NCBI GenBank assembly: GCA_025057795.1
Contig: JANXEP010000004.1
Span: forward strand, 1-64,000
Direction: 5' to 3'
Source of the DNA: Candidatus Bathyarchaeota archaeon
Lineage (GTDB): Archaea; Thermoproteota; Bathyarchaeia; Bathyarchaeales; UBA233
DNA length: 64,000 bases
Position numbers and translations under genes: made by a program. The notes under the pieces are model-generated. The model was not told where the DNA came from and did no database searches. It was given only the letters and a program-made list of their open reading frames with translations. Shown here one piece after another: positions 1-8,774 of this stretch. The first letter of the stretch is position 1; each line of letters starts with the position of its first letter.

Positions 1-237
1 CTGCGCCCTATTGATGAAGTCTCTTACGAACTCGGCGCACGTATAGCCAGCAGAGGGTTCGCGTTCGTTTAAGTCATCATCCCTAAGAAAAGCTTCTAAT
101 TCGGCTAGGGAATTAAACCGCTTTCCCCTCTCCGGCATTAACCTGCACACCAAAAAACCATAGTTAGCGATAAGGAGCCATACAAACCCCGCTGTGATGA
201 GGAGTAAGCATATTAGAACTATTTTGGAACGGCGCAT
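1..237 (-). CDS. Partial membrane-anchored protein of unknown function
   Basis: Read leftwards from ATG at 235-237, 79 codons are open to the window edge, so the C-terminal part is missing. The product starts with a short basic stretch (MRRSK) and has one hydrophobic segment at about residues 6-24, consistent with an uncleaved signal anchor. The rest is soluble and charged. The last visible residues, YTCAEFVRDFIN, have a Cys in a C-x-x-F setting that recalls archaeal transglutaminase-like extracytoplasmic proteins, but the match is too short to assign a family. Confidence 0.6.
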   Translation of the reverse strand, partial: MRRSKIVLICLLLITAGFVWLLIANYGFLVCRLMPERGKRFNSLAELEAFLRDDDLNEREPSAGYTCAEFVRDFINRAQ

Positions 238-339
238 CAATGATATGTTATTTTAAACTTCTAAGTAAATCTTGCGTTTATCCTTATCTTGTTGAATTCA
301 TTAATGGGTTGGGGAACGCTGCGCTCACGCATAATAACC

Positions 340-349
340 TTTTATATTA
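340..349 (+). promoter_or_regulatory. TATA box for the UPF0200 gene
   Basis: The AT-rich decamer TTTTATATTA lies about 45-50 bases before the ATG at 393. Archaeal transcription usually starts about 25 bases after the TATA centre, which gives a leader of roughly 20 bases. It would serve the three co-directional genes that follow. Confidence 0.5.
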
Positions 350-392
350 AAGAGGATGCTCTATTAGGGGCATCTGACAGAAGGATTTCGGG

Positions 393-959
393 ATGTGCGC
401 TGCGAAGCTTGTTGTGGGTTTGACGGGCATGCCTGGAGCGGGAAAATCCGTGGTGGTTAATGTTGCAAGGGGAAGGAATTATGGTGTTGTCGTCATGGGC
501 GATGAGGTTCGCGAGGAAGCCCGCAGGAGGGGGTTGGAGCCAACTCCAGAGAACATAGGCCACATCATGCTTGAGCTTAGAAGGCTTGAGGGGGAAGCCT
601 CCATAGCGAAGAGGTGCATTCCAAAAATCCTAGGCGAAGGCAAAGAGAAAATTATTGTTGATGGGGTTAGAAGTCTAGCTGAGGTTGAGGAGTTTAGGAA
701 AAATTTTAAATGCTTTGTCTTGGTTGCGGTGCATTCTTCTCCTGAAACAAGGTTTAAGAGGCTTTTTCATCGCCGTCGAAGCGACGACCCAGAAGACTGG
801 GAGATTTTCCGAGAAAGAGATTTGCGGGAGCTAAGCGTTGGCTTGGGTTGCGCAATAGCCATGGCCGAATACATGATAGTTAATGAGGGCGATTTAGAGG
901 CGGCGAAAAGGGAGGCTGAACGGGTTTTGGAGAGGGTTGAGAAGAAATGGATGAGGTAG
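393..959 (+). CDS. P-loop nucleotide kinase-like protein (UPF0200)
   Basis: 188 residues with an N-terminal Walker A loop GMPGAGKS (residues 12-19) and the overall look of the archaeal UPF0200 family, which resembles dephospho-CoA kinase and adenylate kinase. The basic motif FKRLFHRRRSDDPEDW near residues 122-137 resembles a lid region. The substrate is unknown. The ATG at 393 sits just before the P-loop strand, as usual for the family. The stop overlaps the next start by 13 bases, so the two are translationally linked. Dephospho-CoA kinase itself is an alternative, but archaea use a different enzyme for that step. Confidence 0.85.
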   Translation: MCAAKLVVGLTGMPGAGKSVVVNVARGRNYGVVVMGDEVREEARRRGLEPTPENIGHIMLELRRLEGEASIAKRCIPKILGEGKEKIIVDGVRSLAEVEEFRKNFKCFVLVAVHSSPETRFKRLFHRRRSDDPEDWEIFRERDLRELSVGLGCAIAMAEYMIVNEGDLEAAKREAERVLERVEKKWMR

Positions 960-1348
960 AAGTTCATGTTGAGGTTGAGATAAACCCCACAGAGTCTGAG
1001 GAAAAAGTGAAAAGGGCTGTGGAAAACATTTTTGGCAGCTTGCCAGCACAACTAAAGCCCTTGGCAGATAGAAAGCTTCTGGTGATAGACGCGAAGGGGA
1101 TTGAGTCTTTGACGAAAATTTATAATTTGTTACGCAGGGAACGTATCCGCGACGCGGCTAGAGGGGCTCTCTTTGAAGGAGTCAGTGGCAACACTATAAC
1201 CTTCTTTTTGAACAAGCAAGTTGCCTTTGCCGGGCACGTTTCGTTTTCTAAAGCCGTGGCAGAGTCGCCCCTAGGCCCGATAAGGGTTCAGATAAAATGC
1301 GATGATCCTAGGCAGCTTATCGACTGGCTTGCCCCGAAAACCGCATGA
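947..1348 (+). CDS. UPF0201 family protein
   Basis: 133 residues beginning MDEVEVHVEVEINPTE, typical of the archaeal UPF0201 family (COG1931). These are small alpha/beta proteins of unknown role, suspected from their fold and gene neighbourhood to bind RNA. Length is normal for the family. It overlaps the UPF0200 kinase-like gene by 13 bases, a pairing common in archaea that suggests a joint role. No catalytic motif is visible. Confidence 0.85.
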   Translation: MDEVEVHVEVEINPTESEEKVKRAVENIFGSLPAQLKPLADRKLLVIDAKGIESLTKIYNLLRRERIRDAARGALFEGVSGNTITFFLNKQVAFAGHVSFSKAVAESPLGPIRVQIKCDDPRQLIDWLAPKTA

Positions 1349-1368
1349 ACCCCTAACTTTTAGATTTT

Positions 1369-2391
1369 GTGGGTTTAGGCTTGTCGGATTTATCCACTAA
1401 GGCGTCAATAACTGCAAAGGGCGCTGTTCTGCTGGGCAAGCATGTTTCCTGCGACGCTTTCGAAGCATCAATGCCTTTGAGGGTTGTAACCCACGCCCAT
1501 GCGGATCACATGATGGGTTTAAAGCAAAGCTTGGCGGCATGCAAGAAGGTTTTGATGACATGCGCCACAAAGAATTTGATTGATGTTATGATGGGGCCGC
1601 TTTTTCTTATGGGCGGGCATGTGGAACCCCTTGAGTACGGCAAGGCGATGCGTTATGCTGATGAAACTATAACCCTTTTACCAGCAAACCACATCCTCGG
1701 CGCGGCGCAGGTTCTTGTGGAAGATGCCGAAGGCGTAAGGGTTGCGTACACTGGAGATTTTAGAGTTGAGAATACACCAGTTTTGGATGTTGACGTGCTT
1801 GTTATTGAAGCTACCTATGGGAGTCCAGCGTGTAGACGCCCCTTCGAGGATGTTGAAGGCTTGCTTGTCTCCATTGCCCAAGAAGGGCTTAAAAACGGGT
1901 CTGTCTATGTTTTCGGCTATCATGGAAAACTTCAAGAGGTTATGCAAATCCTCCGCGGTGCAGGCGTGACTGTGCCCTTTATTGTTCCCCAAAAGGTTTT
2001 TCAAGTTTCAAAGGTTTGTGAAAAGCATGGTATGCGTTTTGGGCGCCTAATTAGGCTTGAGGAAAAGGAAGCTGAGGAACTGCTTGAGAAAAACGGTTCC
2101 TGCGTGGTTTTTTACCATATGGGTTCGAGAGGTAAGGTTGGCGGCGGAGGGCTGCGCATATATCTTAGCGGTTGGGAGTTTAATTCTCCATGCCGCCGAA
2201 TAGGAGAAAACGAGTATGTTATAGCTTTCAGCGACCACTCCGATTTTGACGGACTTATGGAGTATGTCGGGCTTTCCAAACCGAAGCTTGTGATCACGGA
2301 CAATTTCCGCGTTGGCTATGCTGAAGCGTTAGCGAAGGAGATTAAAAAACGCTTCAATATTCCCGCCTTGCCGCTTCCCAAAGATAAATAA
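1369..2391 (+). CDS. MBL-fold metallo-hydrolase, RNA-processing exonuclease-like
   Basis: 340 residues. The metal-binding signature THAHADH (residues 41-47) is the HxHxDH motif of the metallo-beta-lactamase fold, and a second metal-ligand region is seen at NHILGAAQV and YTGDFR. The latter arrangement is typical of beta-CASP-like or Ysh1-type nucleases (COG1236), so an RNA- or DNA-processing role is the best inference. GTG at 1369 is used as start. The gene follows UPF0201 by 20 bases and is probably in the same operon. It is shorter than full archaeal CPSF nucleases and lacks their KH domains. Confidence 0.8.
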   Translation: MGLGLSDLSTKASITAKGAVLLGKHVSCDAFEASMPLRVVTHAHADHMMGLKQSLAACKKVLMTCATKNLIDVMMGPLFLMGGHVEPLEYGKAMRYADETITLLPANHILGAAQVLVEDAEGVRVAYTGDFRVENTPVLDVDVLVIEATYGSPACRRPFEDVEGLLVSIAQEGLKNGSVYVFGYHGKLQEVMQILRGAGVTVPFIVPQKVFQVSKVCEKHGMRFGRLIRLEEKEAEELLEKNGSCVVFYHMGSRGKVGGGGLRIYLSGWEFNSPCRRIGENEYVIAFSDHSDFDGLMEYVGLSKPKLVITDNFRVGYAEALAKEIKKRFNIPALPLPKDK

Positions 2392-2403
2392 ATTTTGTGC
2401 TTT

Positions 2404-2820
2404 TCAGGTTTGGGCTGTTTTGCGTTTCAGGGTTTCCATGTAAGTGGCTAGGCCTTCAATATCCTTTACTTCTCTCCAGACAAGTTGTAGGAGTTGACTC
2501 CAATATTCAATGTTGGGGCGGGGGCCTGTCTTCTCGAGGCGCTGCTTTAGGCGGCGGGTTAGCTCCCTCCCCCTCCTGTCAAAGTCTAGGAGGAGGATGA
2601 CCTCGCTTGCTCCGCACTCTTCTGCCTCTATGATTACGTCTAGGAGGCTTTTTCCGCCCGTTTTTGCCGCTATTATTCGACCTGTTACGCCCAAAGCCTT
2701 TAAGGCTTCCACGTCCTTTCTGCCCTCAACAATTATCGGGGTTCCCTTCGCCGATTCTTCGGCTAGATATTCCAAAATAAGCTGTATTTTCTCTTCTTTC
2801 TCTTTAAACTTGGCCAACAA
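2404..2820 (-). CDS. Toprim-domain protein (UPF0292, small primase-like)
   Basis: 138 residues. The Toprim hallmarks are visible: the glutamate motif in IVEGRKDVEAL (about residues 30-40) and the DxD motif in LLLDFDRRG (about residues 77-85), which bind Mg2+ in topoisomerases, primases and RNase M5. The short single-domain form matches the archaeal UPF0292/COG1658 family, whose substrate is not established. It ends 12 bases from the end of the convergent MBL gene and starts 6 bases after tyrS, so it is probably co-transcribed with tyrS. Confidence 0.8.
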   Translation of the reverse strand: MLAKFKEKEEKIQLILEYLAEESAKGTPIIVEGRKDVEALKALGVTGRIIAAKTGGKSLLDVIIEAEECGASEVILLLDFDRRGRELTRRLKQRLEKTGPRPNIEYWSQLLQLVWREVKDIEGLATYMETLKRKTAQT

Positions 2821-2825
2821 GGCTT

Positions 2826-3902
2826 TTACCTTGTTATTTGAGCTTTTTCCACGATTTCAAGGCTTTTTCTTGCTTCGCTGTCGCTTTCAAAGTATCGCCT
2901 TACGGGCTCAAGGATTTTCGCGACAGCCCTTGCCACAGCGTTTTTTAAGTCTTGGGGATGAAGTTGGCCGTTTCTGTAAGCTTTTTCAAGCTCCTCGTAG
3001 CTTTCGAAGGTTATGGTTCCCCCATATTTTGATGGACGCTCCACGGTGAAAGCCTTTTCTTCGTGGAAAATTATGTATTTGACTATTTCGAGCACAGGGT
3101 TCATTTCCGTCTGTCTTTCTGGGCACCACGCCCTTTTGAGCTTGGCTTTTATCTGTTCTTCATTGTCGTGGATGAATATGGCTGTCCAAGGCTTTGACTT
3201 GCTCATTTTGCTTGCAATCACCTGCTCCAACTTATCCCTTGTTTCAAGTTTTACGGGCTCTGTCAGCCCCATTAACAGGTGGTGGTGGACTGCCACGGGT
3301 TTTTTCCAGCCCATTTTTGGGAAAATTTCTCTGGCTAGGACGTGGGCTTTTCTTTGGTCCATGCCGCCGTGGGGTATATCTGCCCCAATGGTTTTTATGT
3401 CTACGGCTTGCATGGGCGGATAGAAGTACTGGGATAGGTCAAGCCTTTCTTTTTCGCTTCTGCCCATTATTGTGAGGCAGCGCAGGGTTCTGCTCAGGGT
3501 CATGTGCTTGGCGAACCTTAAGAGGTTGCGCCAATACTCGTCGTTGTTGCGGTAGAGTTCTGAGCCTACGACGATTTTTGCGCCGGGGCAGAAGAACTGG
3601 AAAGCTTTTTCATAATATTTTGTTGCCATTAGGATTTTGTCCCAGTCTCCGCCGAACTTGTTGTTTATGTAGCTGTGCCAATCCGCCAAATAGACTTGAC
3701 ACCTTACGCCAGCCTTCAATAAATCGTTTATTTTGAAACCCGCCACGACGAGGTTTCCAAGATGAAGAAGGCCTGAAATCTCGAAGCCTATGTAGTGGCC
3801 TGGATGCTCGTTGGTTTCCAGAAGCTCCCGTAACTCGCTCTCAACCAGTATTTCTTCTGTGGGCGGCCTCTTGATCAGCTCAATTTTTGTTTCTACGTCC
3901 AA
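2826..3902 (-). CDS. tyrS: Tyrosyl-tRNA synthetase
   Basis: 358 residues, a class I aminoacyl-tRNA synthetase of the archaeal/eukaryotic TyrRS type. The HIGH-equivalent is in GLLHLGN, followed by YLADWH, which carries the ATP/tyrosine-binding residues, and the KMSKS loop is KMSKSKP. It charges tRNA-Tyr in the cytoplasm. The start is TTG at 3900-3902 (MDVETKIELI); no ATG is suitably placed. Length is normal for archaeal TyrRS. The Toprim gene follows 6 bases downstream. Confidence 0.93.
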   Translation of the reverse strand: MDVETKIELIKRPPTEEILVESELRELLETNEHPGHYIGFEISGLLHLGNLVVAGFKINDLLKAGVRCQVYLADWHSYINNKFGGDWDKILMATKYYEKAFQFFCPGAKIVVGSELYRNNDEYWRNLLRFAKHMTLSRTLRCLTIMGRSEKERLDLSQYFYPPMQAVDIKTIGADIPHGGMDQRKAHVLAREIFPKMGWKKPVAVHHHLLMGLTEPVKLETRDKLEQVIASKMSKSKPWTAIFIHDNEEQIKAKLKRAWCPERQTEMNPVLEIVKYIIFHEEKAFTVERPSKYGGTITFESYEELEKAYRNGQLHPQDLKNAVARAVAKILEPVRRYFESDSEARKSLEIVEKAQITR

Positions 3903-3954
3903 TTCTGGTCAAGCCTTCTACATTGTATGCAAAGGTGAAACTTAAAAATTGTTT

Positions 3955-4160
3955 CGCGGGCGCCCAACTGTTCCCCACGATACCTATCACTTAACTTCAC
4001 CGCGGAGCCATGCGCTCCCCTCGGTTAAGCTCTCTCCAGCGTGGGGTTTGCGCCCGCGCCCACCGTGTCCCATGCCTGGGTAAACCCGCCTTCACGGCAA
4101 CAAGCCTCCAGAGGGTGCTTGCCGCTCTGTTGGGTCCGTCAGCATGGATTTGCCGGTGGG
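3955..4160. ncRNA. GC-rich structured RNA candidate, family not recognised
   Basis: The 447-base gap between tyrS and the next gene contains two adjacent, perfectly closed arms. Arm 1 is closed by 9 bp (3955-3963 with 4050-4058), continues with 7 bp (3973-3979 with 4040-4046), 6 bp (3990-3995 with 4024-4029) and a GGAGC/GCTCC hairpin (4004-4008 with 4014-4018). Arm 2 is closed by 7 bp (4059-4065 with 4154-4160), then 6 bp (4070-4075 with 4142-4147), and contains a hairpin at 4095-4124. The block is much richer in G+C than its flanks. I could not find the RNase P signature GAGGAAA...ACAGAA or the SRP helix-8 motifs GGTCAGG/AGCAG on either strand. A T-run beyond 3955 when read leftwards favours the minus strand. 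The flank 4161-4349 shows no gene. Confidence 0.55.
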
Positions 4161-4349
4161 ATTAAAAGGCTCGCAGAGGGCTGGCTCATAGCCAAAATAG
4201 TCCTAAGGCTTTTGTGAAATTAAATGTTGCTGTCCAGCAAAAGGCATATTTGGGGCTTTTTCAGCCACAAATACAGTACCCCGGTTTCTGGCGGTTAAGC
4301 CTTCCGCATTTTCTTTTGATCGATGACTGCCCTAAAATTGTAATGCCGA

Positions 4350-4787
4350 TCATTTAGATTTTTCCCACGCTTCTTTTCCGCCGTCTACTATTTTAAAAAT
4401 CGGGTTTGGCTCTATGTTGCTGACGGTCAAATCTTTTAGCTCTTCAAACTTTTTCCTGTTCCTTTTCTCAAGCTTTTTAAGAAAGTGGAAAAATTCAAAT
4501 TCCAACTGTCCCTTCGTGACTGTTATCTCTTCTTTTAAGGTTATGGGTTCTATTTTGGATATGCTGAATTTGTAACCCCTTCTTTTTGCCTCAAGGTAGA
4601 CCTGGTATAAATAAGCGTTTATCATGATGCTTGGCTTTTTATGCATTTTAAACCTTACTAGTTGAGGGTGGTTTGCGTAGCCTCTAACGTGACCATCTAA
4701 AATATTTTTTGCTAGAAGGCCTTCTCTCCAAAGGGCAACTAAACCTTTGGCATCAAGGTATTTGGGGTGAATCGACCACAACCTCAT
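4350..4787 (-). CDS. Pyrimidine-dimer DNA glycosylase (T4 endonuclease V-like)
   Basis: 145 residues starting MRLWSIHPKYLDAKGL, the diagnostic N-terminus of the Pyr_excise family; the alpha-amino group of the processed N-terminus and an early glutamate do the chemistry in T4 endonuclease V. The segment GYANHPQLVRF is also family-typical. The likely role is base-excision repair of UV-induced cyclobutane dimers. It stands alone, with a 199-base divergent intergenic region to the ferritin-like gene. Many family members are poorly tested, so the substrate is an inference from homology. Confidence 0.8.
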   Translation of the reverse strand: MRLWSIHPKYLDAKGLVALWREGLLAKNILDGHVRGYANHPQLVRFKMHKKPSIMINAYLYQVYLEAKRRGYKFSISKIEPITLKEEITVTKGQLEFEFFHFLKKLEKRNRKKFEELKDLTVSNIEPNPIFKIVDGGKEAWEKSK

Positions 4788-4986
4788 GGGAAGTAACCCC
4801 GCTGTATAACGTGACGGGATTGTTTTGTTCTATGCTTAAGAAGTATATTTTGTCGCTGCATCCGGCTACTTAGATTTAAAGTCCATATTTCTAGTTAATA
4901 AATGCTTTACGTCACAGTGAAAATTAGTCTGTTGTGGTCCATATGGCTGGGTCAACGTTAAGAAAGGACTTGGGGAAGTTTCTTTA

Positions 4987-5472
4987 TTGTTCAGGATTTC
5001 TCGAGGAAAAATTTCAAAGGCCTATGAACACATCGCTAAATTGGTGGATGACGAGCTTATCAGCTGCCTTCTAGGTTTTATCGCCCGCGACTCCTCCAAA
5101 CATGCTGAATGTTTTAATCTTATTGGCAAATGGTTGTCAGGCAACATTGGAGCTGATTTTGAGATATGCGAGCAAGTCTGGGGTGAAACTTGGAAAACCA
5201 TCGTTGTTGATGCTGAAAATTTTCTAAGTAAACGTGAAATGCGCAGCGGGGACCTAGTTCTCCTGATAAGTGGGTTAATGAAGATTGAAAGCTTTGTCGC
5301 CGAGGAATATTTGACAATGCTGCATGTAAAATTAGTCGAGTTGATGGCAGAAGGGAGGAAAACAGATCTAGGACATTTTAAAAAAGTTCTTGAATGGATC
5401 GCTGAAGATGAAAAGAGACACCAAGAAATCCTTAATATAATCAAGGGCCTATTGGTGGAAAAGAGAAAGTAA
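4987..5472 (+). CDS. Ferritin-like four-helix protein
   Basis: 161 residues, nearly all predicted helical. Glutamate and histidine pairs such as SSKHAECF (about residues 37-44) and EDEKRHQEIL (about 143-152) are spaced like the ExxH metal ligands of rubrerythrin- and ferritin-like diiron proteins. No rubredoxin-type Cys pairs are present. TTG at 4987 is the start that puts the first helix in place. The exact family is not recognised; iron handling or peroxide defence is a guess from fold alone. It is flanked by the decayed pheT tail downstream. Confidence 0.55.
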   Translation: MFRISRGKISKAYEHIAKLVDDELISCLLGFIARDSSKHAECFNLIGKWLSGNIGADFEICEQVWGETWKTIVVDAENFLSKREMRSGDLVLLISGLMKIESFVAEEYLTMLHVKLVELMAEGRKTDLGHFKKVLEWIAEDEKRHQEILNIIKGLLVEKRK

Positions 5473-5522
5473 ATTAGTCCACCATACACAATTCCTTAAC
5501 TTCATCGCCCACATTCTCATCT

Positions 5523-5590
5523 GATTAAGATTTTGATCACTTGTGATTTTTGGTGATGAGCCCTTCTAAGTATATTTCGAGGGGTGCCGC
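5523..5590 (-). pseudogene. Decayed second copy of the pheT 3' end
   Basis: Read on the minus strand, this stretch aligns without gaps to the end of pheT and the bases beyond its stop (8761-8822), with roughly three quarters of the bases identical. The encoded tail APLEIYLEGLITKNHK-stop (stop at 5537-5539) matches the true PheT tail AALEIDLEPLITKYRK-stop (stop at 8775-8777) at 11 of 16 residues, and the similarity continues past the stop. No reading frame for the rest of PheT is found here. The two copies bracket the Mg-ATPase gene. Confidence 0.7.
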
Positions 5591-5612
5591 ATAGGTTTTT
5601 AAATGTAGGGGG

Positions 5613-8606
5613 CTATTCTGGACTTCGAGATAGGAACCCTTGGTATTCCTGGTTTACTTTTCCATATTTTTCTTTAACGATTTTGCCGACTTTATGCCAC
5701 TCTTGGGCTATTTTTGGCCATAGCTCGCTGGTCATTAACTGCTTTTTTACGTACTCTTTTAATGGTTTTTCCCGTTTAATCGTTCTCTGCCGCCAGTCGA
5801 AGCTTATGAGCCCTGCGCGTTTCAAGTATTGAATTGCGTGGCCGATTTTATGGTAATCGGGTGGATATTTTCCGCTTCTTTCCAAATCTTCTAGTAGGGA
5901 GTCAGCTGTTATTTCGTCTTCTGGTCGTAGACAAATAACGGCTATAACGTTTTGAATGAGCCTTGTGGTCTTGGTGAGGTATATCCCAATCTTTTTGGGC
6001 GGGATGAGGGTTTGTTCTAGTCGGTAGCCATATCTTCTGTAAAACCATTTTTTAATGATTTCAGCCAACGTCACATAAGCGGCGAGAATTGTAGCCAAAG
6101 CCACGAAGAAAGCTGCTGGAGGCCTTGCGAACTTGAAAATTTCCCCCAACGGCGTGTAGGGAAGCATCAACGCAGATATTATTATTGCTATGCTGCTGAG
6201 CAACAAAAGTTTGCTCGGCTTGCTTTTCCAAAAAGGCGACCTCTTTGTTCTAATGGCAAAGATTACGAGAGTCTGCGAAGTTAGGGACTCAATAAACCAA
6301 GCAGTCTGGAACAGCGGCTCAGACGCATTAAAGATGAAAAGCATCACAAAGAATGTTAGAAAGTCGAAGAGGGAGCTGACGGGCCCAAGGCACACCATGA
6401 ACCGTCTAACGAAGTGTATGTCCCACCTTTTTGGCTTCTTTAGATATTCCTTGTCAACTTCATCCGTAGGTATTGTTGACTGGGAAAAGTCATAAAGCAT
6501 GTTGTTAAGCAGTATCTGTATAGGCAGCATCGGCAGGAAAGGCAGAAACAATGATGCTCCAGCAACGCTGAACATGTTTCCAAAGTTTGAGCTTACACCC
6601 ATCATGATATACTTCATGGTGTTGCCGAAGGTTTTCCTACCCTCTAAAACCCCGTCATGAAGCACAGTCAAATCGTTCTGCAAAAGAATTATGTCCGCGG
6701 ATTCTTTCGCCACGTCAACAGCGTTTTCAACGGATATGCCAACATCCGCCGTTTTCATGGAAGGTGCATCATTTATTCCATCCCCCAAGAATCCAACAAC
6801 ATGCCCATTGTTTTTTAAAGCGTTTATTATCCTGTCTTTTTGGGCTGGTGTAACTCTGCAGAAAACATTAGCTTCCTCGACAACTCTTACGAGGGCATCC
6901 TCCTGCATTTGGGCAATTTCGCTTCCAGTGACAACCCCTTTTATATCAAAGCCCAGATGCTCGCAAACCTTTCTAGTCACCAGTTCATTGTCGCCTGTGA
7001 GAATTTTCAACTCTATGCTTGCATTTTTTAGAAGCTGCAGGGCTTCTCTGGCTGTTTCTTTCGGCGGGTCGAGGAAAGCTACGAAGCCCAAAAACACCAT
7101 TTCGGTTTCGTCGCCTGCCGTATAAATGGGCTTGTCTTCTCTTAAACGCTTGTAGGCTACGGCTAGAACCCTATAGCCCTCAGCGCTGAGCTCAACATAC
7201 TTTTGCCCAATTTTTCTGTGAACTTCATCCGTTATGTCAGCTACAACCCCGTCAGCTTCGTAAAAAGCGCAGACTTTAGCAACCTCTTCAGGAGCGCCCT
7301 TGGTGATCATGAACCGTTGATTTTGATATTCAACAACTATGGAGAGGCGTTTACGGACAAAATCGAAGGGCACCTCATCAACTTTCCTATAATCCTTAAC
7401 ATCCACATCTCTAAATCTTAGAATGGCCTCGTCTAAGGGGCTTTTAAGCCCAGTCTGAAAATAGCTGTTGAGGTAGGAGTAAAGCAGAACCTTGTCGCTT
7501 TCGCTGCCGCTAAGGTCCACATGGAGGACAAGTTTTATCCGGTTTTCCGTCAATGTTCCAGTTTTGTCCGTGCATAAAACGTCCATGCTTCCAAAATTTT
7601 GTATAGCTGCCAAGCGTTTCACAATCACGCCCTTCTTAGCCATCGCCACTGCCCCTTTAGAGAGGTTCACTGAGATTATCATTGGCAGAAGCTCCGGCGT
7701 TAAGCCCACAGCCAAAGCCACAGCAAAAAGGAGCGAATCAAGCACGCTTCGCATGTAAAGGGCGTTAATGAAAAACACAAATATGACCAGCAGAAAAGTC
7801 ACTTGCATTATCATGTAGCCAAAGCTTCGAATACCCCTCTGGAACTCTGTCTCCGGCTCCCTTTCAACAAGGCTCCTTGCAATTTTCCCATACTCTGTTA
7901 GGCTACCGGTTTTCACCACAACAGCTGTCGCCGTCCCGCTTACAACAGAAGTGCCCATAAAAAGATAGTTGCTCCACTCTGTTATCGAAGGGTCAAAAGA
8001 TTTCAGCGGCAAACTGGTCTTCTCCACGGGAAAAGATTCGCCAGTCAACGCAGACTGATTTATGAACAGGTCTTTTGCACTTATAACCCGGGCGTCCGCT
8101 GGCACAATATCGCCTGCTGAAAGAAATATAACGTCTCCGGGAACTATCTCCTCAAGCCTGACCTCCCTTTTAACTCCATCCCTCAAAACGGTGGCTGTTG
8201 TCGCCACTCTATGCTTCAGCATTTCAGCGGCCTTTTCAGCTTTAGATTCTTGATAAAAGTCTAAGACTACACTAAACATCACTATAACAAATATAATAGC
8301 TGTGTTTGTAACCTCTCCAAAAAAGCCGGAAATCAGCCCAGCGATAAGGAGAATTATTATCAACGGGCTTTTGAAATGGGAAAGGAAATCAATGATGACT
8401 GCTCTCTTCTTTCTCCTAACAAGCTCGTTATAGCCGAAAACTTCAATACGTCTCTTCACTTCCTCAGAGGAAAGCCCATCCATGGAAGACTTTAAACGCG
8501 AAAGAAGCTCCTCAAAAGGCAAAGTTAAAACTTCGTCAGCGCTCGGCAGAGCCCAGCCTAAACCCTTGCCGACACCTGACCTTTCTAAATCCTGGCTCAC
8601 CATCAC
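5613..8606 (-). CDS. mgtA: Magnesium-translocating P-type ATPase with C-terminal extension
   Basis: 997 residues. The P-type ATPase motifs are all present: TGES (residues 188-191), phosphorylation site DKTGTLT (Asp 347), and GDGIND (608-613). The membrane segment around NNMLYDFSQ (701-709) is typical of the Mg2+-importing P3B/MgtA group, so import of Mg2+ (possibly Ni2+) across the cytoplasmic membrane is expected. The family usually ends near residue 870-890. Here an extra charged domain follows (about 870-997) with a helix-turn-helix-like pattern (EITADSLLEDLERSG, IGHAIQYLKRAGLI). ATG at 8606 precedes a second Met. A possible TATA box lies at about 8672-8682. Confidence 0.92.
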   Translation of the reverse strand: MMVSQDLERSGVGKGLGWALPSADEVLTLPFEELLSRLKSSMDGLSSEEVKRRIEVFGYNELVRRKKRAVIIDFLSHFKSPLIIILLIAGLISGFFGEVTNTAIIFVIVMFSVVLDFYQESKAEKAAEMLKHRVATTATVLRDGVKREVRLEEIVPGDVIFLSAGDIVPADARVISAKDLFINQSALTGESFPVEKTSLPLKSFDPSITEWSNYLFMGTSVVSGTATAVVVKTGSLTEYGKIARSLVEREPETEFQRGIRSFGYMIMQVTFLLVIFVFFINALYMRSVLDSLLFAVALAVGLTPELLPMIISVNLSKGAVAMAKKGVIVKRLAAIQNFGSMDVLCTDKTGTLTENRIKLVLHVDLSGSESDKVLLYSYLNSYFQTGLKSPLDEAILRFRDVDVKDYRKVDEVPFDFVRKRLSIVVEYQNQRFMITKGAPEEVAKVCAFYEADGVVADITDEVHRKIGQKYVELSAEGYRVLAVAYKRLREDKPIYTAGDETEMVFLGFVAFLDPPKETAREALQLLKNASIELKILTGDNELVTRKVCEHLGFDIKGVVTGSEIAQMQEDALVRVVEEANVFCRVTPAQKDRIINALKNNGHVVGFLGDGINDAPSMKTADVGISVENAVDVAKESADIILLQNDLTVLHDGVLEGRKTFGNTMKYIMMGVSSNFGNMFSVAGASLFLPFLPMLPIQILLNNMLYDFSQSTIPTDEVDKEYLKKPKRWDIHFVRRFMVCLGPVSSLFDFLTFFVMLFIFNASEPLFQTAWFIESLTSQTLVIFAIRTKRSPFWKSKPSKLLLLSSIAIIISALMLPYTPLGEIFKFARPPAAFFVALATILAAYVTLAEIIKKWFYRRYGYRLEQTLIPPKKIGIYLTKTTRLIQNVIAVICLRPEDEITADSLLEDLERSGKYPPDYHKIGHAIQYLKRAGLISFDWRQRTIKREKPLKEYVKKQLMTSELWPKIAQEWHKVGKIVKEKYGKVNQEYQGFLSRSPE

Positions 8607-8774
8607 TTACCCCGTCCATTCTCGGCGAACAACCCCTAGGCTGGGCTTCTCCACTCTAACAGATATGTCCCATCATAAAACTCTTTTTTACAAACCTGCA
8701 AGCTTAATCCGCAACAGTTTCAGTTAGAAACGTTGACGGGAGGATTTCGTGAACGCGTTTGATTAAAATCTTGA

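Noticed and set aside
3955..4160. Structured block as archaeal RNase P RNA or SRP RNA
   Set aside because: The universally conserved GAGGAAA/ACAGAA (RNase P) and GGTCAGG/AGCAG (SRP helix 8) elements are missing on both strands, so the name was not given.
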